Positions 16,901-24,997 are shown, counted from the stretch's first letter. The stretch is DNA of 26,794 bases from Syntrophaceae bacterium UBA6255 (GCA_002441205.1 DJVN01000220.1:1-26794), one strand, 5' to 3'. The notes: generated by a model not told the origin, from the letters alone. A program made the numbers and translations.

Positions 16901-16972
16901 TGACACTTGCTGATAGTGAGCCAAGCTGAGAACGAATGAAATGAAGTTCGAAGCGTAAGGCGAACTATACCA
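16901..16972. other. 72-bp spacer between the direct repeats
   Basis: Contains CACT/AGTG and AGTTCG (16945-16950)/CGAACT (16961-16966) inverted repeats and a TTGACA at 16900-16905 that could be a -35 box, but no convincing -10 follows at 17 bases. No open frame of interest. Confidence 0.5.
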
Positions 16973-17067
16973 GAAACGTAGTGCACGGAAAATCTTAGAG
17001 CGAATTATCCCCTGCGCGGAGCGAATGGGGATTGTGAAATATCATTGAAAAGAAGCGACGTAGGATT
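16973..17067. repeat. 95-bp direct repeat, copy 2
   Basis: Second copy of the 95-bp unit, ending 4 bases before the ATG of the DUF2520 gene. Its last bases include TAGGA (17061-17065), which acts as the likely ribosome-binding site of that gene. The internal hairpin arms are at 17007-17012 and 17027-17032. Confidence 0.9.
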
Positions 17068-17071
17068 GTCT

Positions 17072-17959
17072 ATGCAGAGACAACATTTTCATAAATTTGC
17101 CATCATCGGCGCCGGCATGGTGGGAACCGCCATCGGCTTTCTGTTAAATAAAGCCGGTTATCAAGTTACCGTTGTCTGCGACAAATCCTCTGCCGCTCTC
17201 AAAAGAGCTCTTCCCTACACCGGCGATAATGTTTCCTCGAAACTGCAGGACATATGGCGTCAGGCCGATTGCATTTTAATCACTACGCCCGATGATGCTA
17301 TTGCGCCTGCCTGCGAAGAAATCGCAATTTCACCGGATATCAAAGGCAAGCTTGTTTTTCACATGAGCGGTGCGGGGGGACTTGACCTTTTGGCATCCGC
17401 AAAGCAAGCGGGGGCCTCCGTGGCCAGCATTCATCCCTTGCAGAGCTTTTCTTCTATTGACCAGGCCATAAAAAACATACCCGGCAGCTATTTCGGGGTA
17501 ACAGCGGGCAAGACAGCTCTCCCGCACGCGAAAAACATCATTCGTAAACTGGGCGGCATTCCCATTGTCATTTCCGACAACCAGAAACCGCTATATCACG
17601 CCGCCGCTTGTTTCGCGTCCAACTATCTGGTATCGTTGATGAACATCGTGGAATCCATTTACCAGTCCATAGGCATCAAAGAAAAAGACGCGAAAAAAGC
17701 CTATCTGCCGCTCGTTTATGGAAGTTTGAGAAACATTGAAAAATCAGGTTCTGTTTTGTCACTCACCGGCCCCATTGCCCGCGGTGATTGCGGAACCATT
17801 AAAAAACACATAACGGCGATCAATAAAAATCTTCCCCGATATGCCTCGCTCTATTCTTCTCTTGGTTTTATAACGGTGGAAGTCGCCAAACAAAAAGGAA
17901 CCCTCAAGGCGGGGCAGGCAAAAAAAATTAAAGCCCTTTTGAAAGGAGAACCATCATGA
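17072..17959 (+). CDS. Rossmann-like DUF2520 domain protein, candidate ketopantoate reductase
   Basis: A 295-residue NAD(P)-binding protein. The N-terminal Rossmann motif is FAIIGAGMVGTAIG (GAGMVG at 13-18), with ITTPDDAI and the LVFHMSGAGGLD segment typical of the F420/NADP-reductase-like fold. The second half (from HPLQSFSS onward) is the helical DUF2520 domain, with the overall layout of 6-phosphogluconate-dehydrogenase-like enzymes such as PanE. The frame can extend to a TTG at 17045 inside the repeat, but the ATG at 17072 with TAGGA 6 bases upstream is better. It overlaps panB by 4 bases (ATGA). The coupling suggests it makes pantoate from the PanB product; this is inference from context and fold, not from residues proven for PanE. 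Confidence 0.85.
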   Translation: MQRQHFHKFAIIGAGMVGTAIGFLLNKAGYQVTVVCDKSSAALKRALPYTGDNVSSKLQDIWRQADCILITTPDDAIAPACEEIAISPDIKGKLVFHMSGAGGLDLLASAKQAGASVASIHPLQSFSSIDQAIKNIPGSYFGVTAGKTALPHAKNIIRKLGGIPIVISDNQKPLYHAAACFASNYLVSLMNIVESIYQSIGIKEKDAKKAYLPLVYGSLRNIEKSGSVLSLTGPIARGDCGTIKKHITAINKNLPRYASLYSSLGFITVEVAKQKGTLKAGQAKKIKALLKGEPS

Positions 17960-18774
17960 GCACGCAAACTAAAATAACGCGAAAAACAACGGCGGACATC
18001 AAAAAAATGAAAATCGACGGGGAGAAAATCACCATGCTCACCGCTTATGATTACGCGATGGCTTTGATACTGGATGAGTGCAATATTGACATGATTCTCG
18101 TCGGCGATTCTCTGGGAAATGTCGTTCTGGGTTATGACACAACACTGCCCGTCACCATGGAGGATATGCTGCATCATACGAAAGCCGTTTCGCGCGGCGT
18201 TCATAGCGCACTGATTGTTGCCGATATGCCTTTCTTATCTTATCAGGTATCCGGACAGGCCGCTGTGCAGAATGCCGGAAGATTCCTGCAGGAAGCCAAT
18301 GCCCAGGCTGTTAAACTGGAGGGAGGAAGAGACGTCGCTGAAACAGTGAAAAAAATTACCTCAGCGGGAATCCCGGTCATGGCGCATCTGGGTCTTACGC
18401 CCCAATCCATACATCAACTCGGCGGCTATAAAGTTCAGGGGAAAAAGGAAGAGGCCGCGCGAAAGATTATTGAAGATGCCAAAATTCTGGAAGAAGCAGG
18501 CGCTTTTTCAGTTGTTCTGGAATGTATTCCGGAAGGACTTGCCGCTGAAGTAACCGGGTGTCTTTCCATTCCGACTATCGGCATCGGCGCCGGAGTGCAT
18601 TGCGACGGACAGGTGCTTGTCATTAATGATTTACTGGGTATGTCTGACCGTTTTACGCCAAAGTTTGTGAAAAAATATGCCAACCTGAATTCCGAAATCA
18701 AGAAGGCCGTGAAAAATTATATCGGGGAAGTCAAGAACAGCAACTTCCCCGATACTGAACACAGTTTCAAATAA
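17956..18774 (+). CDS. panB: 3-methyl-2-oxobutanoate hydroxymethyltransferase
   Basis: Makes ketopantoate from alpha-ketoisovalerate with methylene-tetrahydrofolate, the first committed step to pantothenate and CoA. The 272-residue protein shows the metal-binding D51 in LVGDSLG and D90 in VADMPF, VKLEGG (119-124), HLGLTPQS and the E189 region (VLECIP), with the GIGAG segment near the C-terminus; all are PanB signatures. It has a decameric TIM-barrel family length. The ATG overlaps the DUF2520 stop. No panC, panD or panE follows: the next gene is convergent. The 81-bp gap after it (18775-18855) holds no clear terminator. Confidence 0.97.
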   Translation: MSTQTKITRKTTADIKKMKIDGEKITMLTAYDYAMALILDECNIDMILVGDSLGNVVLGYDTTLPVTMEDMLHHTKAVSRGVHSALIVADMPFLSYQVSGQAAVQNAGRFLQEANAQAVKLEGGRDVAETVKKITSAGIPVMAHLGLTPQSIHQLGGYKVQGKKEEAARKIIEDAKILEEAGAFSVVLECIPEGLAAEVTGCLSIPTIGIGAGVHCDGQVLVINDLLGMSDRFTPKFVKKYANLNSEIKKAVKNYIGEVKNSNFPDTEHSFK

Positions 18775-18855
18775 TTATGGATATTTCTTATTTTTCATTG
18801 TCAAATGGCGATGAATGCTATCGTCATCCGCTTCGCTTCTCAAGCCTGGGTCTTA

Positions 18856-19917
18856 CTAATAAACGACAATATTAGCTTTTTCCCTTAATTTCTTTAAAAC
18901 ATCATTGAATGCTTCCATCTTCTTGCGCTGTTCCAGATGTGCAGAAATCTTGTCCTTCACTTCGTCCAGAGTAACTTTTTTCGCCGGTTTTTTATCCAAT
19001 ACCTGAATGACATGATAACCATATTCTGTTGTAACGACCGGTCCGATTGCGCTTTTTGCCTGCGTAAAAGCAGCCTTTTCAAATTCTTGCACCATTTGCC
19101 CTTTTCGAATGTAACTTAAATCCCCGCCAACTTCCTTACTGGGACAATCAGAATTCTTGCGGGCAATATCCGCAAAATCGCCACCACTCAGCAATTGCTT
19201 GCGCAAATTTTCTATTTTTCCTTTTTTCTCGGCTTTTATTTTCTCCGTGTCATCCTTTCCGACCGTTACGAGAATATGTCGCACGTGGACACTTTCAGGC
19301 TCGGAAAAGAGTTTGTCTTTATTATCGTTATAAAATTTATTGATTTCTTTTTGAGTGGGTTTTGTCTTTTCACCCATTTCCATATTTCTGAATTTATCTA
19401 TCTTAACAGCCAGGATGATATCGTCCTGTGTTATTCTATTTTCCTTGAAAAAATCTTCAATCTTTTTACCCGGGGGAAGACTGGTTTTGACACTTTCCAT
19501 TGCTTTTGCAACTTCCTCATTCGTGGCTTGTATTTTTCTTTTTTCAATTTCATTGGATAAAAGCGTTCGCGCGATAAACACGTCTATTAATTGTTTTCTC
19601 AGATTTGCCTTGAATTCCTTTTGTTTGTCAGAAGGTATCTTGCTTTTGATAAGATTAAATTTGTCATTCAGTGAATTTTCCAATTCAGCTTTTTTCAAAA
19701 CTTTCCCATCAACACTGACAACGATGTCACCTTTTTGCATGTCTTCTGTTTTGACATCAGGCGTACTGTCCGCCGGAAGACTGGAAACGGGACTCTGAAC
19801 ATTGCCTGCATCAGCAGGCTTAGACTCTTCTTTCCCTTTATCCGAACATCCTGAAACCATTACAAAAACAAACAAAAGTAAAATAATTGGCCAACTCTTG
19901 GTAATTTGAGTTTTCAT
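18856..19917 (-). CDS. PpiC-type peptidyl-prolyl isomerase lipoprotein (SurA/PrsA-like)
   Basis: Envelope foldase of 353 residues. The N-terminus is a lipoprotein signal peptide with lipobox VSGC (C24), followed by a low-complexity linker (about 25-60). A SurA-N-like helical region follows (about 70-195, with FIARTLLSNEIEKR), and one parvulin domain (about 206-312: VHVRHILV, GGDFADIA, GGDLSYIRKGQM, YGYHVIQV). Such proteins assist folding of exported or outer-membrane proteins through prolyl isomerisation and chaperoning. GGGAGGAG precedes the ATG at ideal distance. It has its own promoter and appears monocistronic. Confidence 0.93.
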   Translation of the reverse strand: MKTQITKSWPIILLLFVFVMVSGCSDKGKEESKPADAGNVQSPVSSLPADSTPDVKTEDMQKGDIVVSVDGKVLKKAELENSLNDKFNLIKSKIPSDKQKEFKANLRKQLIDVFIARTLLSNEIEKRKIQATNEEVAKAMESVKTSLPPGKKIEDFFKENRITQDDIILAVKIDKFRNMEMGEKTKPTQKEINKFYNDNKDKLFSEPESVHVRHILVTVGKDDTEKIKAEKKGKIENLRKQLLSGGDFADIARKNSDCPSKEVGGDLSYIRKGQMVQEFEKAAFTQAKSAIGPVVTTEYGYHVIQVLDKKPAKKVTLDEVKDKISAHLEQRKKMEAFNDVLKKLREKANIVVY

Positions 19918-19962
19918 GAATCTCCTCCCGAAAATATTTAAAAAGTTTTTTAATGTTTTGAT

Positions 19963-19991
19963 TTTATATGTAAAATATCCATGCCCGTCAA
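19963..19991 (-). promoter_or_regulatory. Putative sigma-70 promoter of the PpiC gene
   Basis: On the minus strand, TTGACG (19986-19991) and TATAAA (19963-19968) are separated by exactly 17 bases. Predicted transcription start about 19956, leaving a leader of about 39 bases with the GGGAGGAG site. This is the best promoter match in the window. Confidence 0.55.
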
Positions 19992-20029
19992 GATAAATTT
20001 CTTCTTAATTTTTAGACTTTTAATGGTCA

Positions 20030-21382
20030 TCAGGTTATCTCCCGCAGACAGCGCAAAATGTTCTTTTGTTCAAACAGTGCGGGGATTTCTTGCTGGTTAT
20101 AATGCAGTTCTGAGCTATTCAGCATGTAAATAATCTGCTCCAATGCCAGGAACATATTGATTTGAGGGAAAACTTCTCTGGTAAAATAATGAACAAGCTT
20201 GAGCGTTTTAAAACCATCAAACCAGTCGTTGAATTGCCTTGCCATCAATTTCTCATCTTTTGCCACACGACGCATTTTAGGCCAAACCAGATGAAATTTG
20301 TTCTCTTCGAGAAACGACTTTAGCCGGGGATGAATGATTTCGGTTTTTTTGAGAATTTCATGCTCATTTCTAAGCAACATATCTTGAACAAGCCGCAGCC
20401 ATTCAGACAATATTAAGAATATACGTGGATCATACAAATAATATTCCTTTTCACAACTACCTGAAAGAAACCGTTCTATTCTCTTGCCGGTTCCAAACGG
20501 GACTCTTGTTGATAAACGTCCTGAAGGATAAACACATGTTTCTTTTGTATAATCAATTTTACCGACTTTAGCCAGTTTGTTCAGAAAATAAAAATCTTCT
20601 CCGGCGCCCCGCCTGTTCATCCCTCTGACCTCCAGGTATGTGTCGGCTGAAACGGAAATCGTTGATCCTATGGCATGAAAAGCCCAGGGAGACTTCGCGT
20701 ATTTCAATCCTAAAACCCAGTAACGCAAAAATATTTCATAACAGCAGATGGCGGCCTGCTCATTATCATGTTCGGGCATCGGGTGCTCATAAGCCACGAT
20801 GGCGGTTTTCACCAACGGGGAGAAGAATTGCCTAATGACCGAAAGATAATTATTCTGAACCAAGGTATCGGCATCGAGACTGATGATCACGTTGCCCGGC
20901 CTGAAATCTGTTTTCAAAAGACGTAACGCCGTATCCATGCCGATTTTCCGCGCCATGCCCACGCCTCCCGTATCTCGTGGCATTTCAAAGCCTTCGGATG
21001 ACGCATTGATATATCCAAGATTCATCATCGAATCCGATATCATATTAAGAAGAGGATATATTTCCTTTTCCCGCTTAAACATTTTTAAAGATTTTTTTTT
21101 CACAAGCGCATCAAGGATCTGCATGGTCTGCACATTATTTTCTATGTCTGAAGCCGGTGAATGTTCCGTATTGTTTACAACGCAAATCACCAGCGTGTTT
21201 TTCAGTGATGAAGGCGGATTTTTTGCCAAAGAAGCCAGCGTGAAAAAAAGCATTTCCTTCTCCGCGTAAGCCGGTATCACGACTGCCTGAGAAATATCAT
21301 CGCTGTCATCCGCGATTAATTCCCATTTTTCGCCCACAGAATAATTCATCAAATATTCATTCAGCAATGCATCTTTTTTCAT
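20030..21382 (-). CDS. Family 2 glycosyltransferase of unknown target
   Basis: A 450-residue protein with a GT-A fold start (AVVIPAYAEKE, 33-43), the metal/nucleotide-sugar motif SLDAD (168-172), and the GAGEDF acidic motif (259-264) expected for the catalytic base region of GT2 enzymes. GGVGMARKIGMDTAL (139-153) matches the segment seen in polypeptide-GalNAc-type and related GT2/GT27 proteins. The last ~150 residues are a helical region I do not recognise. There are no transmembrane helices or signal peptide, so it is cytoplasmic. Its ATG overlaps the miaA stop (ATGA, 21379-21382), so the two are co-translated. No other cell-surface sugar genes are near. Acceptor and donor are unknown. Confidence 0.8.
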   Translation of the reverse strand: MKKDALLNEYLMNYSVGEKWELIADDSDDISQAVVIPAYAEKEMLFFTLASLAKNPPSSLKNTLVICVVNNTEHSPASDIENNVQTMQILDALVKKKSLKMFKREKEIYPLLNMISDSMMNLGYINASSEGFEMPRDTGGVGMARKIGMDTALRLLKTDFRPGNVIISLDADTLVQNNYLSVIRQFFSPLVKTAIVAYEHPMPEHDNEQAAICCYEIFLRYWVLGLKYAKSPWAFHAIGSTISVSADTYLEVRGMNRRGAGEDFYFLNKLAKVGKIDYTKETCVYPSGRLSTRVPFGTGKRIERFLSGSCEKEYYLYDPRIFLILSEWLRLVQDMLLRNEHEILKKTEIIHPRLKSFLEENKFHLVWPKMRRVAKDEKLMARQFNDWFDGFKTLKLVHYFTREVFPQINMFLALEQIIYMLNSSELHYNQQEIPALFEQKNILRCLREIT

Positions 21383-22290
21383 TGTATTATTTTAGAAACT
21401 TTTTCTTTCAATGAAGAATAGTCGTCTCCGTTAATCCAGTGAATAACCACACCTTTTCTTTCCATGCGCCGAAACCACGTTTCCTGTCTTTTTGCAAATT
21501 GATGAATCGCCGTATTCAACTTCTTTTTCATTTCTTCAAAAGTGATTTTCTTTTGTAAATAATTTGCGATAAAGCGGTATTCCAGTCCGAAACTCTCCAG
21601 TTGTTGCCAACGCAATCCCGCAGAATGCAGATTCACGACTTCTTCGACCATGCCCTGTCCGAGTCTTTCTTCCAGTCTTTTGGTAATACGCTGTCTGAGC
21701 AGTTCTCTTTCACATCTGATGCCGAAGACCGCCGCTTCCACTTCAGGCTTTTGGGGTGTGCTTATATTTTTAGCGCTTCGCGCCATTTCAATTTCTATGG
21801 CCCTGATTAATCTTTCGGTATCATCAAGATCTGTTCTATTATGTAATTGAGGTTTCAGGGCAAAAAGAATTTTTTGCAGTTCATCTTTCGTTTTTCCACA
21901 GAAGTCATTTCTTACTTCTTCGTTGATTGGCGCTGCCGGCATGTCATACTCACAAAGGACGGATTCCAGATAAAGTCCCGTTCCCCCCACAAGAACAGGC
22001 AGCTTATTTCTTACATGCAGATCATTGAATATTTCGTAAAACATTTTCTGAAATTTAAACACATTATATTCATTTCCCGGATCCACAACATCGATCAAAT
22101 GATAAGGAATCTTCCGGCCTTTTACGATATAGTCACTCAAATCTTTACCGGTTCCGATATTCATATATCTGTACACCTGACGGGAATCAGCAGAAATTAT
22201 TTCTCCATTAAATTCAAAGGCAAGCCGTGTCGCAAGACGGGTTTTTCCGGATGCAGTAGGTCCAAGAATGACGATAAGATTTTTTTCCAT
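21379..22290 (-). CDS. miaA: tRNA dimethylallyltransferase
   Basis: Adds the dimethylallyl group to A37 of tRNAs reading UNN codons. P-loop GPTASGKT at 10-17, DSRQVY at 35-40, VGGTGLYL, and the LGLEYR-like SFGLEYRFI followed by AKRQETWFRR near the C-terminus are all diagnostic. The frame extends to a TTG at 22335, but homology starts at the ATG at 22290 (303 residues). The ribosome site is weak. It is divergent from the MATE gene and upstream of the glycosyltransferase. Confidence 0.96.
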   Translation of the reverse strand: MEKNLIVILGPTASGKTRLATRLAFEFNGEIISADSRQVYRYMNIGTGKDLSDYIVKGRKIPYHLIDVVDPGNEYNVFKFQKMFYEIFNDLHVRNKLPVLVGGTGLYLESVLCEYDMPAAPINEEVRNDFCGKTKDELQKILFALKPQLHNRTDLDDTERLIRAIEIEMARSAKNISTPQKPEVEAAVFGIRCERELLRQRITKRLEERLGQGMVEEVVNLHSAGLRWQQLESFGLEYRFIANYLQKKITFEEMKKKLNTAIHQFAKRQETWFRRMERKGVVIHWINGDDYSSLKEKVSKIIQ

Positions 22291-22351
22291 ATTTATCTTG
22301 ATATTATCCTTCTTTGAATGTAGAAAAAACGGCAATTATCGAGCATCCATA

Positions 22352-23695
22352 ATGACAAAGAGACTGGATTTAGGAAAAGAAGCGATATTCCCGCTGATTT
22401 TAAAAATGAGTTGGCCGTCCATTATAGCCATGACCGCCATGTCTCTTTATAATTTTATCGATACCTTCTGGCTGGCTCGTTTTAGTTCACAGGCTTTGGC
22501 TGCGCTAACTATCTGCTTCCCCGTTCAATTAATTGCCGCCGCTATCGGCATCGGAACAGGCGTTGGCGCAGGCTCTTTTTCCGCAAGAATGTTGGGCGCC
22601 GGCAAACACCTTGAAGCAAAACAAGCGGCCGGTCAGACATTTTTCCTTTCTCTTTTTTTCGGGTTGATAAGCATTATCGTGGTTTTATCTTACGGAGACG
22701 CCATGCTTATTTTCTTTGGCGCCTCCGATGAAATATTACCCCTCTGTCATGATTACCTTTATCTTATTGTTTACAGTTCGCCTTTTCTATACTTCGCGAT
22801 GATGACTGCCATCATGCTTCGTGTTGAAGGCAGGCCTCTTTTATCAATGTATATTGTTATAACAGCTTTAATCTCCAGCGCCATTATAGATCCTTTTTTA
22901 ATTTTCGGGATTGGCCCTTTCCCGCGATTGGGAATCAAAGGAGCCGCCCTGGCCACGATTGTCGCCCAGTTGATTATGTTTATATTTTCCCTGATTTTTT
23001 TGCAATTGAAATCATCGAAATTCGAGTTTAAATGGGAATACACGATGCCCAATATTCAGATCCTCAAAGATATTTATTCGACAGGATTGCCTTCCATGGT
23101 CACAAATTTTATCATCAGTCTTGTTTTAATCGTCTACAATCATGTCCTTGCAAATTTCGGCTTTCAGGCAATCGCTGCTTTCGGAATATGTTTCCGCGTC
23201 ACCGGTCTGGCCACCATGGTATTGTTCGGTATCGGAGCAGGCGTAATGCCGATTGTTGGATACAATTTAGGCGCCAGACTTTTTCAGAGATTACGAGAAT
23301 CTGTTTGGGTTGCGCTAAAAGTATCTCTTTACTTTGCTTTTGCTTCTGTAATCATTTTAGAAATATTTTCTTCTCATATCGTATCCCTTTTTTCCAACGA
23401 CCGTATTCTAACTGAAATTGCCATACCCGCTTTACGCATTCATCTTGCAGCGCTTATTTTTTCCGCTCCCATCATCATTTATGTCAATATGTTTATCGGA
23501 TTGGGCAAAGGCACTCTTGCGATGGTCATACTTTTCATTCGTGACATTATCGTTTTCATTCCTCTGCTGATTATTTTGCCATTATTTTTCGGACTAACCG
23601 GAGCGTGGGTGGCATTACCTTTGGCGAGCATGATGGCGTTACTGATGGTTGTTTACCTGGCAAAGAAAGAACTGAAAAAAATTGAAAGCTCTTAA
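22352..23695 (+). CDS. MATE family efflux transporter
   Basis: Polytopic inner-membrane protein of 447 residues with about 12 hydrophobic helices in two homologous halves, each beginning with a MATE-type segment (ILKMSWPSIIAMTAMSLYNFIDTFW at the start; IYSTGLPSMVTNFIISL in the middle). GIGTGVGAGSFSARMLGAG and GIGAGVMPIVGYNLGAR are characteristic of the bacterial/archaeal DinF-like branch. These transporters export cationic compounds using Na+ or H+ gradients; the substrate is unknown. The open frame extends to 22268, but the ATG at 22352 gives the expected N-terminus. It is divergent from miaA with about 60 bases between. Confidence 0.93.
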   Translation: MTKRLDLGKEAIFPLILKMSWPSIIAMTAMSLYNFIDTFWLARFSSQALAALTICFPVQLIAAAIGIGTGVGAGSFSARMLGAGKHLEAKQAAGQTFFLSLFFGLISIIVVLSYGDAMLIFFGASDEILPLCHDYLYLIVYSSPFLYFAMMTAIMLRVEGRPLLSMYIVITALISSAIIDPFLIFGIGPFPRLGIKGAALATIVAQLIMFIFSLIFLQLKSSKFEFKWEYTMPNIQILKDIYSTGLPSMVTNFIISLVLIVYNHVLANFGFQAIAAFGICFRVTGLATMVLFGIGAGVMPIVGYNLGARLFQRLRESVWVALKVSLYFAFASVIILEIFSSHIVSLFSNDRILTEIAIPALRIHLAALIFSAPIIIYVNMFIGLGKGTLAMVILFIRDIIVFIPLLIILPLFFGLTGAWVALPLASMMALLMVVYLAKKELKKIESS

Positions 23696-23729
23696 TGATC
23701 TTTCATTTTCTCTATTCAAATCCCTTTGA

Positions 23730-23746
23730 GCTTCGCTCAGGGGATA
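23730..23746. repeat. Short dispersed repeat, REP-like hairpin
   Basis: The reverse complement of these 17 bases is identical to 16839-16855 inside direct-repeat copy 1 (TATCCCCTGAGCGAAGC). Here it forms part of a hairpin, TGAGC/GCTCA around TTC, extended by G-U pairs. It lies in the gap after the MATE gene. Confidence 0.55.
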
Positions 23747-23797
23747 GATCGTCCAACAAGTTTCAGCACAGCTTCTGAAACTTGGGACTCACTAACG

Positions 23798-23833
23798 AAA
23801 ATGCCCCGTTTATTTAAATAAACGGGGCATTTT
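23798..23833. terminator. Bidirectional intrinsic terminator
   Basis: A perfect 36-bp palindrome, AAAATGCCCCGTTTATTT followed by its exact complement. It gives a GC-rich stem ending in TTTT on both strands. It lies between the convergent MATE (+) and cold shock (-) genes and serves both. Confidence 0.88.
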
Positions 23834-23866
23834 GCACTTAAGATAATTTCTAATTAATTGCGCGTA

Positions 23867-24067
23867 TTATAGTGGTTGAACATTTGTCGCACTTGGACCT
23901 TTGTTTCCCTGTTCAATATCGAAACGGATTTTTTGACCTTCATAAAGCGTCTTAAATCCTGTTCCGGAAATGGCACTATAATGAACAAAAACATCGCCGC
24001 CTTCTTCGCTTTCAATAAAACCAAAACCTTTTTTTTCATTGAACCACTTAACTTTTCCTTCTGCCAA
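23867..24067 (-). CDS. Cold shock domain protein
   Basis: A 66-residue single OB-fold CspA-family RNA/ssDNA-binding chaperone. RNP1 KGFGFI (13-18) and RNP2 VFVHYSAI (26-33) are intact, as is the start GKVKWFN and the end GPSATNV. It may be a constitutive or stress RNA chaperone; the name Csp alone does not prove cold induction. The start codon is TTG, with AAGGAGG 9 bases upstream. It is flanked by terminators on both sides, so it is a single-gene unit. Confidence 0.96.
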   Translation of the reverse strand: MAEGKVKWFNEKKGFGFIESEEGGDVFVHYSAISGTGFKTLYEGQKIRFDIEQGNKGPSATNVQPL

Positions 24068-24122
24068 AGCGTTAACCCTCCTTATTAAATATTTGCCTCC
24101 CGTAATGAGTATTTTACAGGAA

Positions 24123-24173
24123 ACAAAAAAACCGCATCAATTCTTATTCAAAAATTAAGAATTAAATGCGGTT
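24123..24173 (-). terminator. Intrinsic terminator upstream of the cold shock gene
   Basis: AACCGCAT (24130-24137) pairs with ATGCGGTT (24166-24173) and, inside it, AATTCTTA (24139-24146) pairs with TAAGAATT (24156-24163). On the minus strand the stem is followed by seven T, so it would stop transcripts from the hydrolase gene; the + side is also T-rich. The gap 24068-24322 (255 bases) contains this and a weaker hairpin nearer the hydrolase gene. Confidence 0.72.
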
Positions 24174-24218
24174 ATTTTCTTTATTATAAAATTTAACACT
24201 TACAATTCCTAATAAAAA

Positions 24219-24261
24219 ATCGCCTGAATTTTATTTAAAAAAGAAACAGCACGAAGGCGAT
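24219..24261 (-). terminator. Weak terminator-like hairpin after the hydrolase gene
   Basis: ATCGCCT (24219-24225) and AGGCGAT (24255-24261) are inverted with a 29-base loop; on the minus strand a T-run follows. The long loop makes it a weak candidate. Confidence 0.3.
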
Positions 24262-24322
24262 CTTTCCAAGTTACCGTTTTATTATCATCGTTATTTTATA
24301 AAATCAAGTTTTTTTTCATAAT

Positions 24323-24940
24323 TTAATTATGTTTTTTTACTATAAACCTGCGCAAAATATGCTCAAGCTCTTTTTCTTTTCCCCAAAAAAAATGATCCGC
24401 GCCTTTAATGATTTCGACGGGTAAATTTATTTTTTCAGTTTCAGACATCAAACCATCCAGCGTGCAAAATTCATCGACATCTCCGCACACAATTAAATCG
24501 ATCTTGCTTTTTAATTTATTCCACTCAAATTCAAAATAATCAACCGGCGGCGAAACGCAAATACTGCAAAAAAACGGATTGGCGATTTGTGGAAGAATCT
24601 TTGAGCCCACCCAAGCGCCAAAAGAATAACCGGCAAAAAAAATTTTCTTCAGCCCCAGTTGTTTCAAATATTCACTGACGGCTAAAATATCTTCCTGCTC
24701 GCCCTTCCCTTCATCGTAACTCCCTGTGCTTCCGCCCACCCCGCGGAAGTTAAATCTCAGCGTGGAAATATTTTCGGCGGCAAAGGCCTCCTGTATGGCT
24801 GCAACAACATTATTATGCATCGAGCCACCCATCAGAGAATGCGGATGACAGATTACCACACCTCTTTCTTTAGAAATTTTCGAAAACAATCCTTCAATGA
24901 CTAAAGAGCCATTATGGATATGTATTTTTTCTTCCTGCAT
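24323..24940 (-). CDS. Alpha/beta hydrolase family protein
   Basis: A 205-residue serine hydrolase fold. The nucleophile elbow is GYSFGAW (S in GxSxG), the acid is probably D in GDVDEF, and the histidine is in GADHFFWG; the oxyanion-side motif CHPHSLMGGSMHNNVV and RFNFRGVGGSTG match the small-hydrolase group often annotated as dienelactone hydrolase-like or YqiA/CocE-related. No signal peptide. The substrate is unknown. It is followed by a terminator region before the cold shock gene and lies 57 bases from the upstream ABC ATPase gene, so it may be the tail of that operon. Confidence 0.85.
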   Translation of the reverse strand: MQEEKIHIHNGSLVIEGLFSKISKERGVVICHPHSLMGGSMHNNVVAAIQEAFAAENISTLRFNFRGVGGSTGSYDEGKGEQEDILAVSEYLKQLGLKKIFFAGYSFGAWVGSKILPQIANPFFCSICVSPPVDYFEFEWNKLKSKIDLIVCGDVDEFCTLDGLMSETEKINLPVEIIKGADHFFWGKEKELEHILRRFIVKKHN

Positions 24941-24997
24941 TTTAATTTCTAGCCCTTTAGAGCTACCTGTCGGCGCGATCCCCGCGCACTGTTTGTA

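Noticed and set aside
16900..16930. Promoter from the TTGACA in the repeat spacer
   Set aside because: No acceptable -10 box at 16-18 bases; the -35 match alone is not enough.
16806..17067. CRISPR array
   Set aside because: Only two 95-bp units with a 72-bp spacer; far too long and too few, and no cas genes.
23876..24088. Frame on the + strand opposite the cold shock gene
   Set aside because: The minus strand encodes intact RNP1 and RNP2 motifs; the + frame is a shadow.
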